Below are positions 13,134-24,565 of a stretch of 64,000 bases of DNA, one piece after another. The notes beneath the pieces are model-generated. The model ran no database searches. It worked only from the letters and a program-made list of their open reading frames with translations, and was not told the origin of the DNA. The translations under genes and the position numbers were made by a program. The stretch comes from Syncephalis fuscata (lineage: Eukaryota > Zoopagomycota > Zoopagomycetes > Zoopagales > Piptocephalidaceae): NCBI GenBank assembly GCA_025786725.1, contig JAHLTZ010000014.1, positions 372,001 through 436,000 on the forward strand. Direction: 5' to 3'. The number at the start of each line of letters is the position of its first letter. Position 1 is the first letter of the stretch.

Positions 13134-14484
13134 ATGGCTCGTTGTGACCGAACGCGCGAGTTTCTTCTAACGGTGAACTCACTGCAGAATAGAGTTGCAC
13201 CACGGCATAACTTTGCTGGTGACAATCATCAGCGATTGCGAGAACGCCACTCGCAGTTCAGTGAGCGGGCCTCGGCAATTGCGCGTGATATTCATGGAAC
13301 GGCAGAGAAACTTGAAAAACTTGGCGCATGTAAGTAGAGTAACAATGACAGTGTGTTGATATTAGTTGCTAATATATACATATATATATGTATATATGTA
13401 TGCATAGTGGCCAAGCGTAAAACATTATTTGACGATCGTCCCGTAGAAATCAATGTAAGTGTTTATACTGTTCGTATATTCACTCGATATATGCTTATAC
13501 GACACTTAGGAGTTGACTCAAATAATTAAGCGGGATATTGCTGGCCTTAACGGACAGATTGCTTCATTGCAACAGCAGATGAGAAATGACGCGTCCTCTT
13601 CAACAAATAGCAAGCAAGCATTTGAGCACTCGTCGAATGTTGTTGTATCTTTGCAATCGCGACTGGCTACTGCATCGATGGCATTTAAAGATGTACTTGA
13701 AGTACGCACTGAGGTAATGATACAATGGAATATTGTGTATATTAGATGTATAACTGCTCAATATATTAATACAATATAATATGATTAGAATATGCGAGTG
13801 TCACGCGACCGACGTCAACAGCTTGTTGGAGCGCAAGACGATCAAAGTCAACGTAACCAAGGATATAGTAAGTTAAATGGCCTAACTAGCATAGATTAAA
13901 TAAATACTAAAGGGTATATTAGATGAGTCACCACTATATGCTACCGATCGACGCCCTCCTAACTCGCAGAACCATTATGATAATGGCTATAATACTGGTG
14001 GGGAAAGTGTGGCCATTGATATGCCAGTACAGCAGTTGGATCTTGTAGAACGTCAGGTAGGACAAGTAATATATCTATAAATGGAATGTATTATAACGTC
14101 TAATAATGACGTATATATATATATTGTATAGGATGAATACGTAGAAGGACGAGCTACAGCCATTGAATCCATCGAATCAACTATTGCAGAATTGGGTGGT
14201 ATTTTCCAACAATTGGCCCATATGGTCGCTGAACAACGAGATACAGTACAAAGGTAAATAGCTATTACATAGATATTCAATCAAAGTATCAAACCATTAT
14301 TTTAACTAATTAAATTTATTATTTTAGAATTGAAGCCAATGTCGATGATATGAGTGCCAATATTAGTGGTGCACAACGCGAGCTTTTAAAACTATACGCA
14401 AATGTCACATCCAATCGTTGGCTTATGCTTAAAATATTTATCGTTTTGGTAGTATTTTTCTTGCTTTTTGTAACAGTAATGTAA
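13134..14484 (+). CDS. SED5: Syntaxin-5 / Sed5, Golgi Qa-SNARE
   Basis: Target-membrane SNARE for ER-Golgi and intra-Golgi fusion. The start at 13134 gives MARCDRTREF, matching the DRTxEF N-terminal peptide that binds Sly1-type SM proteins. Downstream the family motif LAKRKTLFDDRPVEINELTQ crosses two introns, then IIKRDIAGLN and HSSNVVVSLQSRL (the Habc region and linker). The SNARE motif is RATAIESIESTIAELGGIFQ continuing to VDDMSANISGAQRELLK. A single C-terminal transmembrane anchor (IFIVLVVFFLLFVTVM) ends at TAA 14484. About seven exons, frame intact. A longer upstream reading frame exists but lacks an ATG that fits the family. Confidence 0.94.
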
Positions 14485-14504
14485 TGCAGTATTTATACGC
14501 ATTA

Positions 14505-14509
14505 ATACA

Positions 14510-14556
<47 letters not shown>

Positions 14557-14570
14557 TATACACATACATA
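14505..14570. repeat. ATAC/AT microsatellite
   Basis: About ten tandem CATA units followed by an (AT)n run and further CATA units lie in the 3' flank between the convergent SED5 and SNX3 genes. Confidence 0.9.
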
Positions 14571-14760
14571 CATAATTGATCATGTAGTTTATATGTAAAG
14601 AAATGGTAGACATCGTCCATAAACTTATACGCAGATAAACAGATAAACCCGATACATTCTGTATAATGACATGGTTTAAAGATTAATTTTAAAACATGTA
14701 CAGTGTTGTCAATAAGCGAGACTGGGCAATGAAATAGTCGTAGTTACCACTACCAAACGA

Positions 14761-15561
14761 CTAGTAAGAATAAGAATCGCGAGTGAAATTAGGATTTGTA
14801 ATAAATGCCACCAATACTTTGCTTCCCGTTTGCAATAAAGGATGACCAGCCACACTAAAGTAATCATTAGTTTATTTACTCTGTACTAGACTTGACTCAT
14901 TATTACTATTGTAAATGTACTTACACTTGCAAGAATCGTTCAAGTCCTTCACGGCGTGTCTCAATCACTTCATCAACAAATCGATTTGTAAATACTTTGC
15001 CTGGTAATTGCGGGATATTGACTCGTGTCGATTCGCGCTCTAAATTATCACGAAGCCACTCAAAATCACTGTAACGACGACGTACTGCTGAACTCGATAC
15101 TTTAAAGGCTGGGATATTTGTCTACCATCAAATATGTTACATTGCATGACGTCAGTTATAGTATATCACGTGTCTTAATGATGCATATCTTTTATATGCA
15201 TTTTACATTAATGCTTATCTGCCCACCCATCTCACACAGCACTCATATTTATCTATATCTATGCCTATATCTATGTCTATTTATATTATATTTGTATTAA
15301 TAATTACTTACTCGACAAACAATCTCATAATCAGTAAACATTTTACGACCAATTCCTATTAATATCATTAATCAAATGTTTAATCGATACAAATTGGCCA
15401 ATTTGATGACCAATGAACATTGTTTTACCGTGCGTTTGTGGATTACGTATTTCAATTTCCAAAAAGTTTTCTGGAATGCCATACATGTCATCTACGTCTT
15501 GATCTCGAGATTCAAGACGAGCCATGGCTGGCGAAGTAGCTTCTTTACCGTCGCTTGCCAT
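14761..15561 (-). CDS. SNX3: Sorting nexin-3 (Grd19/Snx3), PX-domain retromer cargo adaptor
   Basis: PX-domain protein that binds PI3P on endosomes and helps retromer recycle cargo. ATG 15561 ([11 protein letters not shown]) leads into the family opening [20 protein letters not shown]. Further exons read [35 protein letters not shown] (the PI3P-binding RRY motif) and INPQLPGKV-like to [19 protein letters not shown], ending [16 protein letters not shown] and a short tail. Stop TAG is at 14761-14763. A predicted 5'-UTR intron (15565-15644) has a GTAAGT donor and TAG acceptor 3 bp before the start codon. Protein length of about 155-160 residues is normal for the family. Confidence 0.93.
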
Positions 15562-16223
15562 TGTCTATTATATATACACCAGCAAATAGTGGATTAGTTG
15601 GCAATTCACCCACAATCAATAGCACACTATTAAATAAAACTTACTTTTTTGTTTCCAAGTAACTTTAAGATGAATCACAAGGTGTTTTAAATGTGCTATC
15701 GTAGAGATAGCCAAGAAGGGTAGAAAAAAAGAAAAGAAGTTTACAGAAGTGTTGGTGTCGACACTACGGTTCTTTGGAATATAAAGTAATAAAAAAGAAA
15801 TGGAATCAACGAGGAGGATATAGATGTCGTAATTTAGACGACAACGACCAAAGGAATCAAGACGAAGAAAGCAATGACGACAGTGACAACGACGATAGAA
15901 AAGAAAGGTTGGCGTGGCAGTATTTGGCAGGCTGGGAATAGATAGATAGAGAGAGCGTGTGTGTGTGTACGCATATATTTACGATGAATCATTCTATTTT
16001 CTAGTATATATCACGTGAATCCATCTATTTTCATTAAATGCTTATAATTAACTCGGTTTATTTTGTTGACCATATATATAAATATAAATATATCTACATA
16101 TTTATATAACACGTAGTTATTGGTCGTTATTATTGTCATCTTGATTACTTGCCATTATCGCGGATAGCCGACTGTAGTGTCGACCTTTAATAAGCGAATA
16201 GAACGACCACCGCAATACTAGCG
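15562..16223. promoter_or_regulatory. Divergent promoter SNX3 / ZZ-EF-hand gene
   Basis: 662 bp between divergent genes. It includes the predicted SNX3 5'-UTR intron, a purine-rich stretch (about 15715-15900), a short GATA/GA/GT microsatellite at 15942-15970 and an AT-rich part near 16070. A minus-strand open frame at 16117-16344 overlaps the next gene and looks non-coding. Confidence 0.5.
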
Positions 16224-17913
16224 ATGACAATACCAATAAAGACATCTTGGTCGTTGGTCGGTGCAATAGGTGCCTGCGCGATCGGTCTCTATACACTCTG
16301 GAAGTTGACGGGACAGCAGAAAAAGAAACAAAGCCTTGATACAAATGCGTCGGCTATTGAGACAGAGCAATCAGGATCGCGTGAAGGACAGCATTTGTTA
16401 AATCTACTTTATGCAATTGCTGAAAAACAGGCCCGTAAAGGTAAAGTGGTAGATCGAAAGAACGATATAGTTATTGAGTACTAATATAATAACTATTGCT
16501 ATTGAGTAGAAGGATTTGTTCACTGTAAGTGACGAGATATAAGCAATAGATCCATTATAACAGTCTATGTAATCATATACTGTATAGATGGTGTGTCTTG
16601 TAATCTTTGTTCTACAACACCAATTCGCGGTATTCGATATAAATGCAGTATATGTGCCGATTTTGATCTATGTGAAGGGTAAATAATAATAATAACAGAT
16701 TATTAATGTTATATGTCTAATTATATAATTATATAATATAACAATAATAGATGTGAACAACAATCACCAGAGTGCCATTATCGCACACATGTATTTCTAA
16801 AAATCCGTATTCCTATTCCGCCACTTGCTAATTCAAGTGTACCACTTTTACAATCCCTGTATCCAGGTAAGTTATATGGTGATAGCTGTTATAGTGATTT
16901 ATATAGCCATACGCTTACATTGAATTAGGCCGACCCTTCAATGATGCTACATTAGCTTGGGACCAGCTAAGAGTTATTAGAAATCATACACGTTGTAAGT
17001 ATGATATTAAATAAAAGGCGGCCAGGTATATCTAATCGGCATCTATTATGTATATAGTTGAACAATCTGAAGTAGAAGCACTGTATGAACAAGTAAGTGC
17101 ATATTGTAATACTAGAAATGGTATTAAAGTATTAATAAATAATTCAAGTTTAAAACACTTTCATCGGCTGAATTACCCGATACACAAGAGTCAGCCATTA
17201 ATCGTACTGATTTCCAACGCTGTCTTAGACGACTTGGTGAACGTCAATTCCTAGTGGTAGATCGTTTATTTCACTTTTTTGATCAGAATGGCGATGGGCT
17301 CATATCATTTTCCGAATTTGTGGCCGGTATTTCCACGCTGGGTCGTGGTAATTTTGAAGAAAAGATTCGCTGTAAGATGACTAGTTTATGAAGGTTGCTA
17401 TTACTTATTAAATGGTACACTAGATGTTTTCAAGGGATATGATCTTGATAACGATGGATTTGTAAGTAAAAGTGAGATGCATGCTGTCTATTCATCTTTT
17501 GTTCAGTTAAGCATGGAATGTAAGTAGTATAACAATAGTAATGCTAGTAATGATAGTAATACATGTCGATTATGCTAGTGGCGCGCTGTAATGTAGCAGC
17601 GGGTAATCTTGCTCGTGCTGCTACGCATGAATACTCACTAAGCCAGCCAGTATCATCGGCATTTACTAGTTATGCCGGATTCGAGACAGTTAGCGATACT
17701 ACCGTGTCAAAACAATCCATCTCAGCGGTAGTATCCTTGGGTCAGAAACAGCCTACATTACGATCCTTTACCCAAGAAATTGTCGATAGTTTTGTTAATC
17801 AAGTTTACAAAGAATTTGACTCGGATCAACTATCATTTACGGATTTTAGACGGGCTGTATTGGCCGATTCGCAATTAATGAGCTGGTTTGAATGTCTCGG
17901 TACTATATTTTAA
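16224..17913 (+). CDS. Membrane-anchored ZZ zinc-finger and EF-hand protein
   Basis: Predicted calcium-responsive adaptor; no yeast name. ATG 16224 begins a protein with one N-terminal hydrophobic helix (residues about 9-27, [18 protein letters not shown]) followed by a basic QQKKKQ stop-transfer. Joined exons then give a ZZ finger: [36 protein letters not shown]. After a linker come EF-hands: [16 protein letters not shown] (near 17276) and [15 protein letters not shown] (near 17436), both with complete D-x-D/N-x-D/N-G calcium loops. A C-terminal segment to TAA 17913 is probably a degenerate third or fourth EF unit. The exon at 16502-16516 is only 15 bp. The ZZ plus EF-hand combination is known from other fungi; its role here is inferred. 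The gene converges with CDC123, 51 bp apart. Confidence 0.82.
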
Positions 17914-17964
17914 GCCATAGCATATCAACAGTATTTTATTGTTATTATTAAGTAAAAACAACAT

Positions 17965-19284
17965 CTAGTCATCCTCAATAGTAGGATTGTTTCGTGCTTC
18001 TTGGGCCAGTTGATTGAAATCCGGAACTGATTCTCCATAAGCAAGATCGACAATCTCCAAGGGGAATTGATTAAGTAGGCCGGTACCAGTATTAATCTGG
18101 CCCGCTTCAGCCGGCATTAAACGTACCACTGTAACACCGGTTGCTACATCTAATAAAATGTAATAATAGCATATATTAATATTATCAATGAATGATTTAA
18201 CAACAAATACTTACCCATTGCTGTCAATTCTTCCCAACTAAAAAGTAAAGGATTGGTGGAACCGCCAAAGGGTGCAAAATCGATAATTAACATAGTCGCT
18301 TCTGGCTCAAGCTTATCAAAATAGATATCGAAGACGACTGTAAAATGAATTAGTATTGAATTTAATGAGCTAACTAACTTACAGTTTGATTGTTCAAACT
18401 TGTCTTTAACAATATTTATATAAAAATATCTAATGGCATTTAAAATCTTATTTTTAACTGGTTTAAGAAATGCATAATGTGCCATATCTCGTTGTGATAT
18501 TGCTAAAATACGTAATTTGTATTAATATTTATAATATTTATAACCGTTTGTCACTCATACCTATTAACTGATTCTCTCGAACAAAGCATCGAAATTCATG
18601 AGCTGGATTAATTGTTCTCCATTGACGAAGTACCAATACAGGTGATACTTTGTCAGTAGGCGGTGAACAACAATCGTCATAAGCATGTTGTAAATCATGT
18701 ACAATGACATCAGAGCTTTTTAAAAGTAATAAAATATCTGCAAATGATATACAATTTAGATTTCTTGTAGGTGCAATCCAAGCAGCATCCTATTCATCCT
18801 ATTAAATATGTTATTAACATTTTATTTAATTTCTAATTACCTTGGGTGCACTCCAATTTAATTTAGGGAAAACTGAGCCACCTAATTGTTTAATCGCTGT
18901 ATTGACTTGCTCCTCAATCATTGGAAACTTTACAGGATACTATTACAAAGTTGTTAATAACGTTAATGTTATTATATTAAATAGCTATTACCTTATTACT
19001 TTCTTCAGACTCACTATCCGAGTCATCACTCCACGCAGACTTGCTATATACAATTGTGTTAATAGCTATTGGATAGTTACACTTGGTATCTAGTTACGCA
19101 ACGATGTTTGTCGTCCACTTTCAATAACAATGCCGTCAGCTAGTAGGAATTCAGCAAATTCTGTCGATAGTGGAACAACCTTTGACGCAAACGTATATCG
19201 TCTAAAACGAGTATACCAAGTGGCAAATGAACATTCACTAACAGCCTCAGCCGTTGGTTTTAATGACTCTGCGCTGTCAGTCAT
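17965..19284 (-). CDS. CDC123: eIF2 assembly factor Cdc123
   Basis: ATP-grasp protein that assembles the eIF2 complex and so controls translation initiation. I chose ATG 19284 because it opens MTDSAESLKP and then the family motif CSFATWYTRFRRYTFASKVV; a longer frame upstream is less likely. Exons downstream give SKSAWSDDSDSESEE (acidic), EFRCFVRENQLIGISQRD, the segment HYAFLKPV, and the ATP-grasp hallmark IIDFAPFGGSTNPLLFSWEE. The C-terminus is acidic (NPTIEDD), stop TAG 17965-17967. All joins keep frame. The start is 147 bp from the TRM1 start, so the two divergent genes share a short promoter. Confidence 0.9.
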
Positions 19285-19431
19285 AATAGCTATTGCCGTA
19301 ATATATATTTGTGTAAATAGTGTAATTAAAGGCAAAAAAGAAGAAAAATATTTCATCAGGGCCAATTCTTCTACTACGCGTTCATATTTACAACTCTACT
19401 TATTTGTACTGTTTGTTTAAGTGTATCAGCC
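19285..19431. promoter_or_regulatory. Short divergent promoter CDC123 / TRM1
   Basis: Only 147 bp separate the two divergent start codons. Both genes serve translation (eIF2 assembly, tRNA modification), which suggests shared regulation; no specific site is assigned. Confidence 0.55.
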
Positions 19432-20546
19432 ATGAGTCAGACCGAGATTCCCGAGGGATACGTCCCAATCACTGAAGGCAAAGCAACTATTCTATTTCCA
19501 AACACTAATGAAGTGTTTTACAATCCAGTGCAGCAGTTTAATCGGTAAGTTTATTATTGTTATTAAATAGGACACTATGTCAACGATAACCACCGTATTA
19601 GTGATATGTCAATTGCTGCGATAAAAACATGGGGTGTAGAGTATTTGAAGACGAGAAAGAGACGGTATAGCGATAATGGTCCAGTAACTGCCGACCGTGG
19701 CTTTTCCGTTCTTGAAGCGTTATCGGCGACTGGATTGCGCTCTATTCGATATGCCAAAGAAATCGAATCACTTGATCATGTAGTGGCCAATGATATTGAA
19801 CCAGATGCAGTTAAATCGATTAGAAGGAATATGGCACACAATGGCGTATCTGAAGATAAAATACGCCCAAGTGAACGTGATGCTTGGTAAGTTATACGAT
19901 AATAGATTTTATGATCATTCATTATAATATACAACAGCGCACTTATGTATGAGTGTCGTGACCCAATTAAACAATTTGATGTTATTGATCTTGATCCATA
20001 TGGCTCAGCCTCTCCTTTCCTTGATGGTGCAGTACAAGCAGTTGCTGATGGTGGTAAGCTGGTGTTTTGATGCTTTATAATAGACCTTTTATTTATTTGT
20101 TTGTTTGTTTGTTTATTTAGGTCTGTTGTGTATTACTTGCACTGATTTGGCTGTTCTAAGCGGGAGTAATCATCCTGAGACATGGTATGTAAATTAAATT
20201 AATTGTATTTGATAGTCTAATTAATTAATGTAATTAGTTTTGCAAAATATGGTGGCACACCTGTACGTGCTGAATTCTGCCATGAAATGGTTAGTATTTA
20301 TCAAATTAATTTACATCAATATTTATTGATATATATATATTATTAAATATATATCCATTAGGCTTTACGTCTTGTATTGCATTCACTCCAGACATCGGCT
20401 GCTAGATACAAGCGCTGTATTACACCACTAGCATCATTCAGTATTGATTTCTATATTCGTATGTTTGTTCGTGTGCATACTTCGCCAAAGGGAGTGAAAC
20501 AAGTAGCAAAGTAAGTAAAATGTATCTATTACCAAATATTTATAAC

Positions 20547-20577
<31 letters not shown>

Positions 20578-21608
20578 GTAGTAAAACGGCTATGATTTAT
20601 CATTGTACAGGCTGTCGTTCATTTACTGAACAGCCACTTGGTAAAATAACCACGAATGGTACTCAAGAAAAGTTTGGTGTTGCCTCGGCACCAACTGCCA
20701 ATTCACCATGTCAATACTGCGGTCATACATTGCATGTAAGTATTTATAAAGTATATATATATAGTTAATTACTTATGGTCATTATATGTTTATGATATTG
20801 ACTTACTATAGATTGGCGGTCCTTATTGGAGTGCACCCATTCATAATGCTGAATTTTTGAGTCGTATGCTTGAACATGTTAAAACATCTGAAGGATTATA
20901 TGCAACTCAACCTCGTATGATTGGTATGCTATCAGTAGCATCTGAGGTAAGATATAAATAACCAAATAAAATACAATTTATTTAAGCTATTTTTATAATT
21001 AGGAACTTGATGTACCATTCTATTACACACTCTCTGCACTGGCCAGTGCTGTTCAAGGCAATACACCACCACTACCTATAGTATTGTAAGTGAATTCAAC
21101 AATAAACATATGTATGGCCATTTAACACATGTCATCTATATATTAATAATAATAACAATCTAGTTCGGCCATTTTGAATCTGGGCTATAAAGTATCCGTA
21201 TCACATGCCGCCCGTGGATCCATTAAGACAAATGCACCCACATCAGTACTATGGGATATTATGCGTAGTTGGGTAAGTAATTTACTTGAATCATATACAA
21301 TATATTAATTCACTATAATATTTATATATTGAATCAATAGATTCAATCACATCCTGTAGTGACAAAGAATATTAAAGATGGTTCACCGGCTTCACGTCTA
21401 TTAGCCACTGAGATAGGGTATGTAATAGACAAGTGTTTAATCTATTAAATATTAACATGTTACAATAACAACTAGTACCCAAATTGATTTCACTGAACAT
21501 CCAGAGGCAAATTCCGAATCAAAGAAACATAAACTTGTACGTTATCAAGAGAATCCGGAAAAGTACTGGGGGCCCAAAGCTAGTGCCAAACGATCACGTA
21601 ATCAATAA
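19432..21608 (+). CDS. TRM1: tRNA (guanine26-N2)-dimethyltransferase
   Basis: SAM-dependent enzyme that forms m2,2G26 in cytosolic and mitochondrial tRNA. ATG 19432 opens [18 protein letters not shown]. The first join gives [14 protein letters not shown]; this requires acceptor TATTAG at 19593, since the earlier TAG would cause a stop. Class I methyltransferase motifs follow: [34 protein letters not shown] and the catalytic [16 protein letters not shown] zinc-binding C-terminal part has YHCTGCRSF and [15 protein letters not shown], and then HPVVTKN. Stop is TAA 21606-21608. About ten exons, intact frame, typical family length. It converges with HMG-CoA synthase. Confidence 0.95.
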
Positions 21609-21922
21609 ATAATACCAAATGGTCATCATTACAATTATTATAACTATTGTATCAAATTACTATATATTTATATTTATTATTATTGTTACTATTATTACTA
21701 TTATTACTATTAATGCTATATATATAATAAAATAATGAAATAATAATAATAATGGTAAAAGGAATGAAATATCTTTGTAATGTAAATTGGTATTACTGCC
21801 ACCAATGATAAAAACAATAATCACAACAATAATCACAATAACAACAACAACAACAATATAGTAACTGCAATTATTAGGTGAATATAGGATAGGGTGGAAA
21901 TGAATAAAAGAATAGACAACGA
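21609..21922. other. Convergent 3' intergenic with ATT/ACA repeats
   Basis: 314 bp between TRM1 and HMG-CoA synthase stops, made of ATT/ACT triplet-like repeats (about 21670-21760) and ACA-rich repeats (about 21810-21855). No gene is seen. Confidence 0.7.
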
Positions 21923-23355
21923 TTAAGCGAGTGGAGTACGATTGTAGCGTCGACGGAACATATCATCGACGTGTTCAAGGTAGAAAGTACCAGGGAACAG
22001 ATTATCAAGATTACCGACAGGTGTATACGAACGCAATTGGTGTGTTTCTTCACGTAGTGCCATGACCTTTTCATAGTCAACTGGTGGTATATCAACACGA
22101 GAGGCCAAGCGTTGAACGATATTAAGCTGCTGGGCAATATTGGCCGTATCGCCCACTACAATGAACGAAAACATACTCGCAGCAGATCCAGATCCATATG
22201 AGAATAGTGTAATACGCTTGCCAAGTAATTCGGTATTGGATACTTGAGAGACTAGTGCGGCAAGGCCGCCATACGTTGATCCACAGTACATATTACCAAT
22301 CTGTTTAGCTGCATACAATGCAGTATCGGCCTTAAACTTGTAGATATCCTTGGAGATGGCCACAAAAGCACGCTCCATTACTTTATCAGTGTAGGATTGC
22401 TTGACAGGCACATCAATATAGGCTTGTCGTACGGAAGCGTAGCGTTCATTATCTGGATCACGCTTGAAATCAAGCATAGAAATATGCGCTACAGCCTTTT
22501 GAACCTGCTTCGTAAATGGCGAATGGCCAACAAAGTAGTCAATTAAATCGGCATTGCCATTCTGTACACCAAGTTTCTTTTCTAGCTTTGAAATGTAGCC
22601 TTGATAGCATGTATCGAATGATTTTAGATACGAGGCAACACTTAGTGCACCATCAACAACGGGAAATTCTGAGGAAAGATCTGGCTTGTAAAAGTCGTAT
22701 AAATGCTCCATATGCGTGCTACGTGCACCATGTTCAATCACAATGGGGGCATTCGGGCCAATTAGCATAGCAACGGCACCGGCACCACCCGTTGGACGGG
22801 CACTGCCCGATGAATAAATGGCCAAATCACCGGCCACGACTAGAGCGAGACGGCCATCCCACGACGATGACTCGACCCAGTTAATAGCGTTGAAAAGAGC
22901 ATTGGTACCGCCATAGCAGGCATTCGTTGTATCGATACCTTCCACTTCATAGTTGCCACTATCAGCGAACAGTTGCATCAACACCGATTTAACTGATTTG
23001 CTCTTATCGACAATTGTTTCAGTACCGACTTCCAATCGGCCGATATTGGCGTAAGAAATACCGTACTTCTCCATCAATGAGCTTACAACGGTTAAACAGA
23101 TGAATGGATATCTTCACGGTCGTCGACGAAGGCCATCTTTGTTTGACCAAGACCAATTGTGTATTTGCCGGTAGAGGCACCGTCATGCTTCTCGAGTTCG
23201 GCCTGATCGACGCAAGTCTTTGGAAAATAGATATCCATAGCGAGAATACCTACATTCGCCGGACGATATTGACGATCTTCAGTAGCATTATTATTGGTAG
23301 TGGCTGGTGTAGAGCCGTTGGCATGGCCATTATGATAAGCAGCAGCGGCCGTCAT
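21923..23355 (-). CDS. ERG13: Hydroxymethylglutaryl-CoA synthase (frame interrupted once)
   Basis: Condenses acetyl-CoA with acetoacetyl-CoA to HMG-CoA at the entry of the mevalonate pathway. Start ATG 23355 ([14 protein letters not shown]), stop TAA 21923-21925; apparently one exon. The catalytic cysteine lies in [20 protein letters not shown]. Other family blocks are [47 protein letters not shown] and [12 protein letters not shown]. At about 23096-23097 the frame breaks: the conserved DREDIHS(I/L)CLTVV block is complete at DNA level except for one missing base, most simply one A of an AA pair. No intron fits there. Counting that base, the protein would be about 477 residues, normal for the family. 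Sequence error is the likeliest cause, since loss of this enzyme should be lethal. Confidence 0.93.
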
Positions 23356-24565
23356 GATGAATAAGTACTTGATGAGTATAGTAGAGTAAAAGGTAAAGTA
23401 TTTAATAAGCGCCAAGCTGGTAAAATAACCGTGGAATAATGCTATAGCTATAACTAACTAACTAACAATAGTTTGTTCAACAACAACAATGACAATAATA
23501 ACACGCGTAGTAGTGAGAAGAAGAAGTCAATAAAAAATGATTCACCACTAATAACAGAACTAAAACCCGACTACTTTATAGCAATAGTCTTAAATGGCAG
23601 GCTGAGAAGGCGCGTCTCTTTTTGTTCATATCATGTGTACAAGCATAACACTCGTATGATCTGAGATGTAAATCGATATAACCTTTTGATGTGTTGATTG
23701 GTCAATAGATTCATCACCTCACGTAGAAGTTAAGCCGATTGGGGCACACGAAGTCGTTATCAATTGATGATTGATGAACCACGCCATACACATCCCATGC
23801 GTACACACACAGGCCTCAATAAATCTATGTCTGGCCTATACTTAAAGCGTCTCTAGTTATTAATATTAATATTATTGTAAAAAGTTTTTATTAGCACCTG
23901 GATAGGTACCCCAGCTTTGGACAAATATGCCATTACATTACAATCTCCTCGCAGTCATGCACTTTATTATCTAAACCAAGAGTAAACGTTTTTTCAGCTC
24001 AAAAGAATAACACATTGGTTAATCTACCACAAGTGGTTGCACTTGTCTGGCTAGATGACACGTGTGGCAGCATGTTTAGATCACGTGGTACACGGGTACC
24101 ACGTAATCAGTATGTCGCGCAAGTTATAAAAGCTGACCCATTGACATTTACTAATAAACTTAGTTCAGTTTCAATATTTAATTTTATTATTATCTATCAG
24201 TGTTTTATTTGCCTTGTCAAATTGCTCAGCTCCCCCTTTAATAACAATACAACAATACGTAAAGACACCCAATAATTGATACAATAAAGTTTGATTTGCA
24301 AAAAAATTGTCTTTCTTTTATTCAATTTGTGGCATTACATCTTTATATAAATAGCGTGGTAAATTCAACATGGCGGAGTCGGTCAGTATAACTTCTCATA
24401 CTGATTAAATAAAATTGCTCATTTCACGATTTCTTTCCCATGTTATTATCATTATACTCGTTGACTATTACTACCCTCAACTTGCCTTATCTTTCTTCCA
24501 CTTTTCTAACAGACTTGTTATTCGTTATTTAGTACTGCTGTAAAAACACAATTACTAACTACACA
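23356..24565. promoter_or_regulatory. Divergent promoter between ERG13 and ERG20
   Basis: 1.2 kb between two isoprenoid-pathway start codons. Visible elements: an SRE-like ATCACCTCAC (23713-23722, one mismatch to the SREBP site ATCACCCCAC), an ACACGTGT palindrome (24058-24065), and TCACGTGG within an inverted repeat at 24083-24104. The identification as sterol-responsive sites is inference. Small open frames in here lack family features. Confidence 0.6.
24083..24104. promoter_or_regulatory. Inverted repeat of CACGTGG half-sites
   Basis: Arms ACGTGGTAC (24083-24091) and GTACCACGT (24096-24104) are perfect reverse complements separated by four bases. A CACGTG E-box begins one base earlier (24082-24087). 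It is a candidate site for a bHLH factor such as an SREBP homologue. Confidence 0.5.

Noticed and set aside
19567-19592. Frame break at the first TRM1 intron
   Set aside because: Using the first TAG acceptor gives a stop, but the acceptor at 19593 restores [14 protein letters not shown]. No frameshift is needed.
24015-24275. 86-codon open frame in the ERG13/ERG20 intergenic region
   Set aside because: It lacks a recognisable domain and overlaps the presumptive promoter elements.
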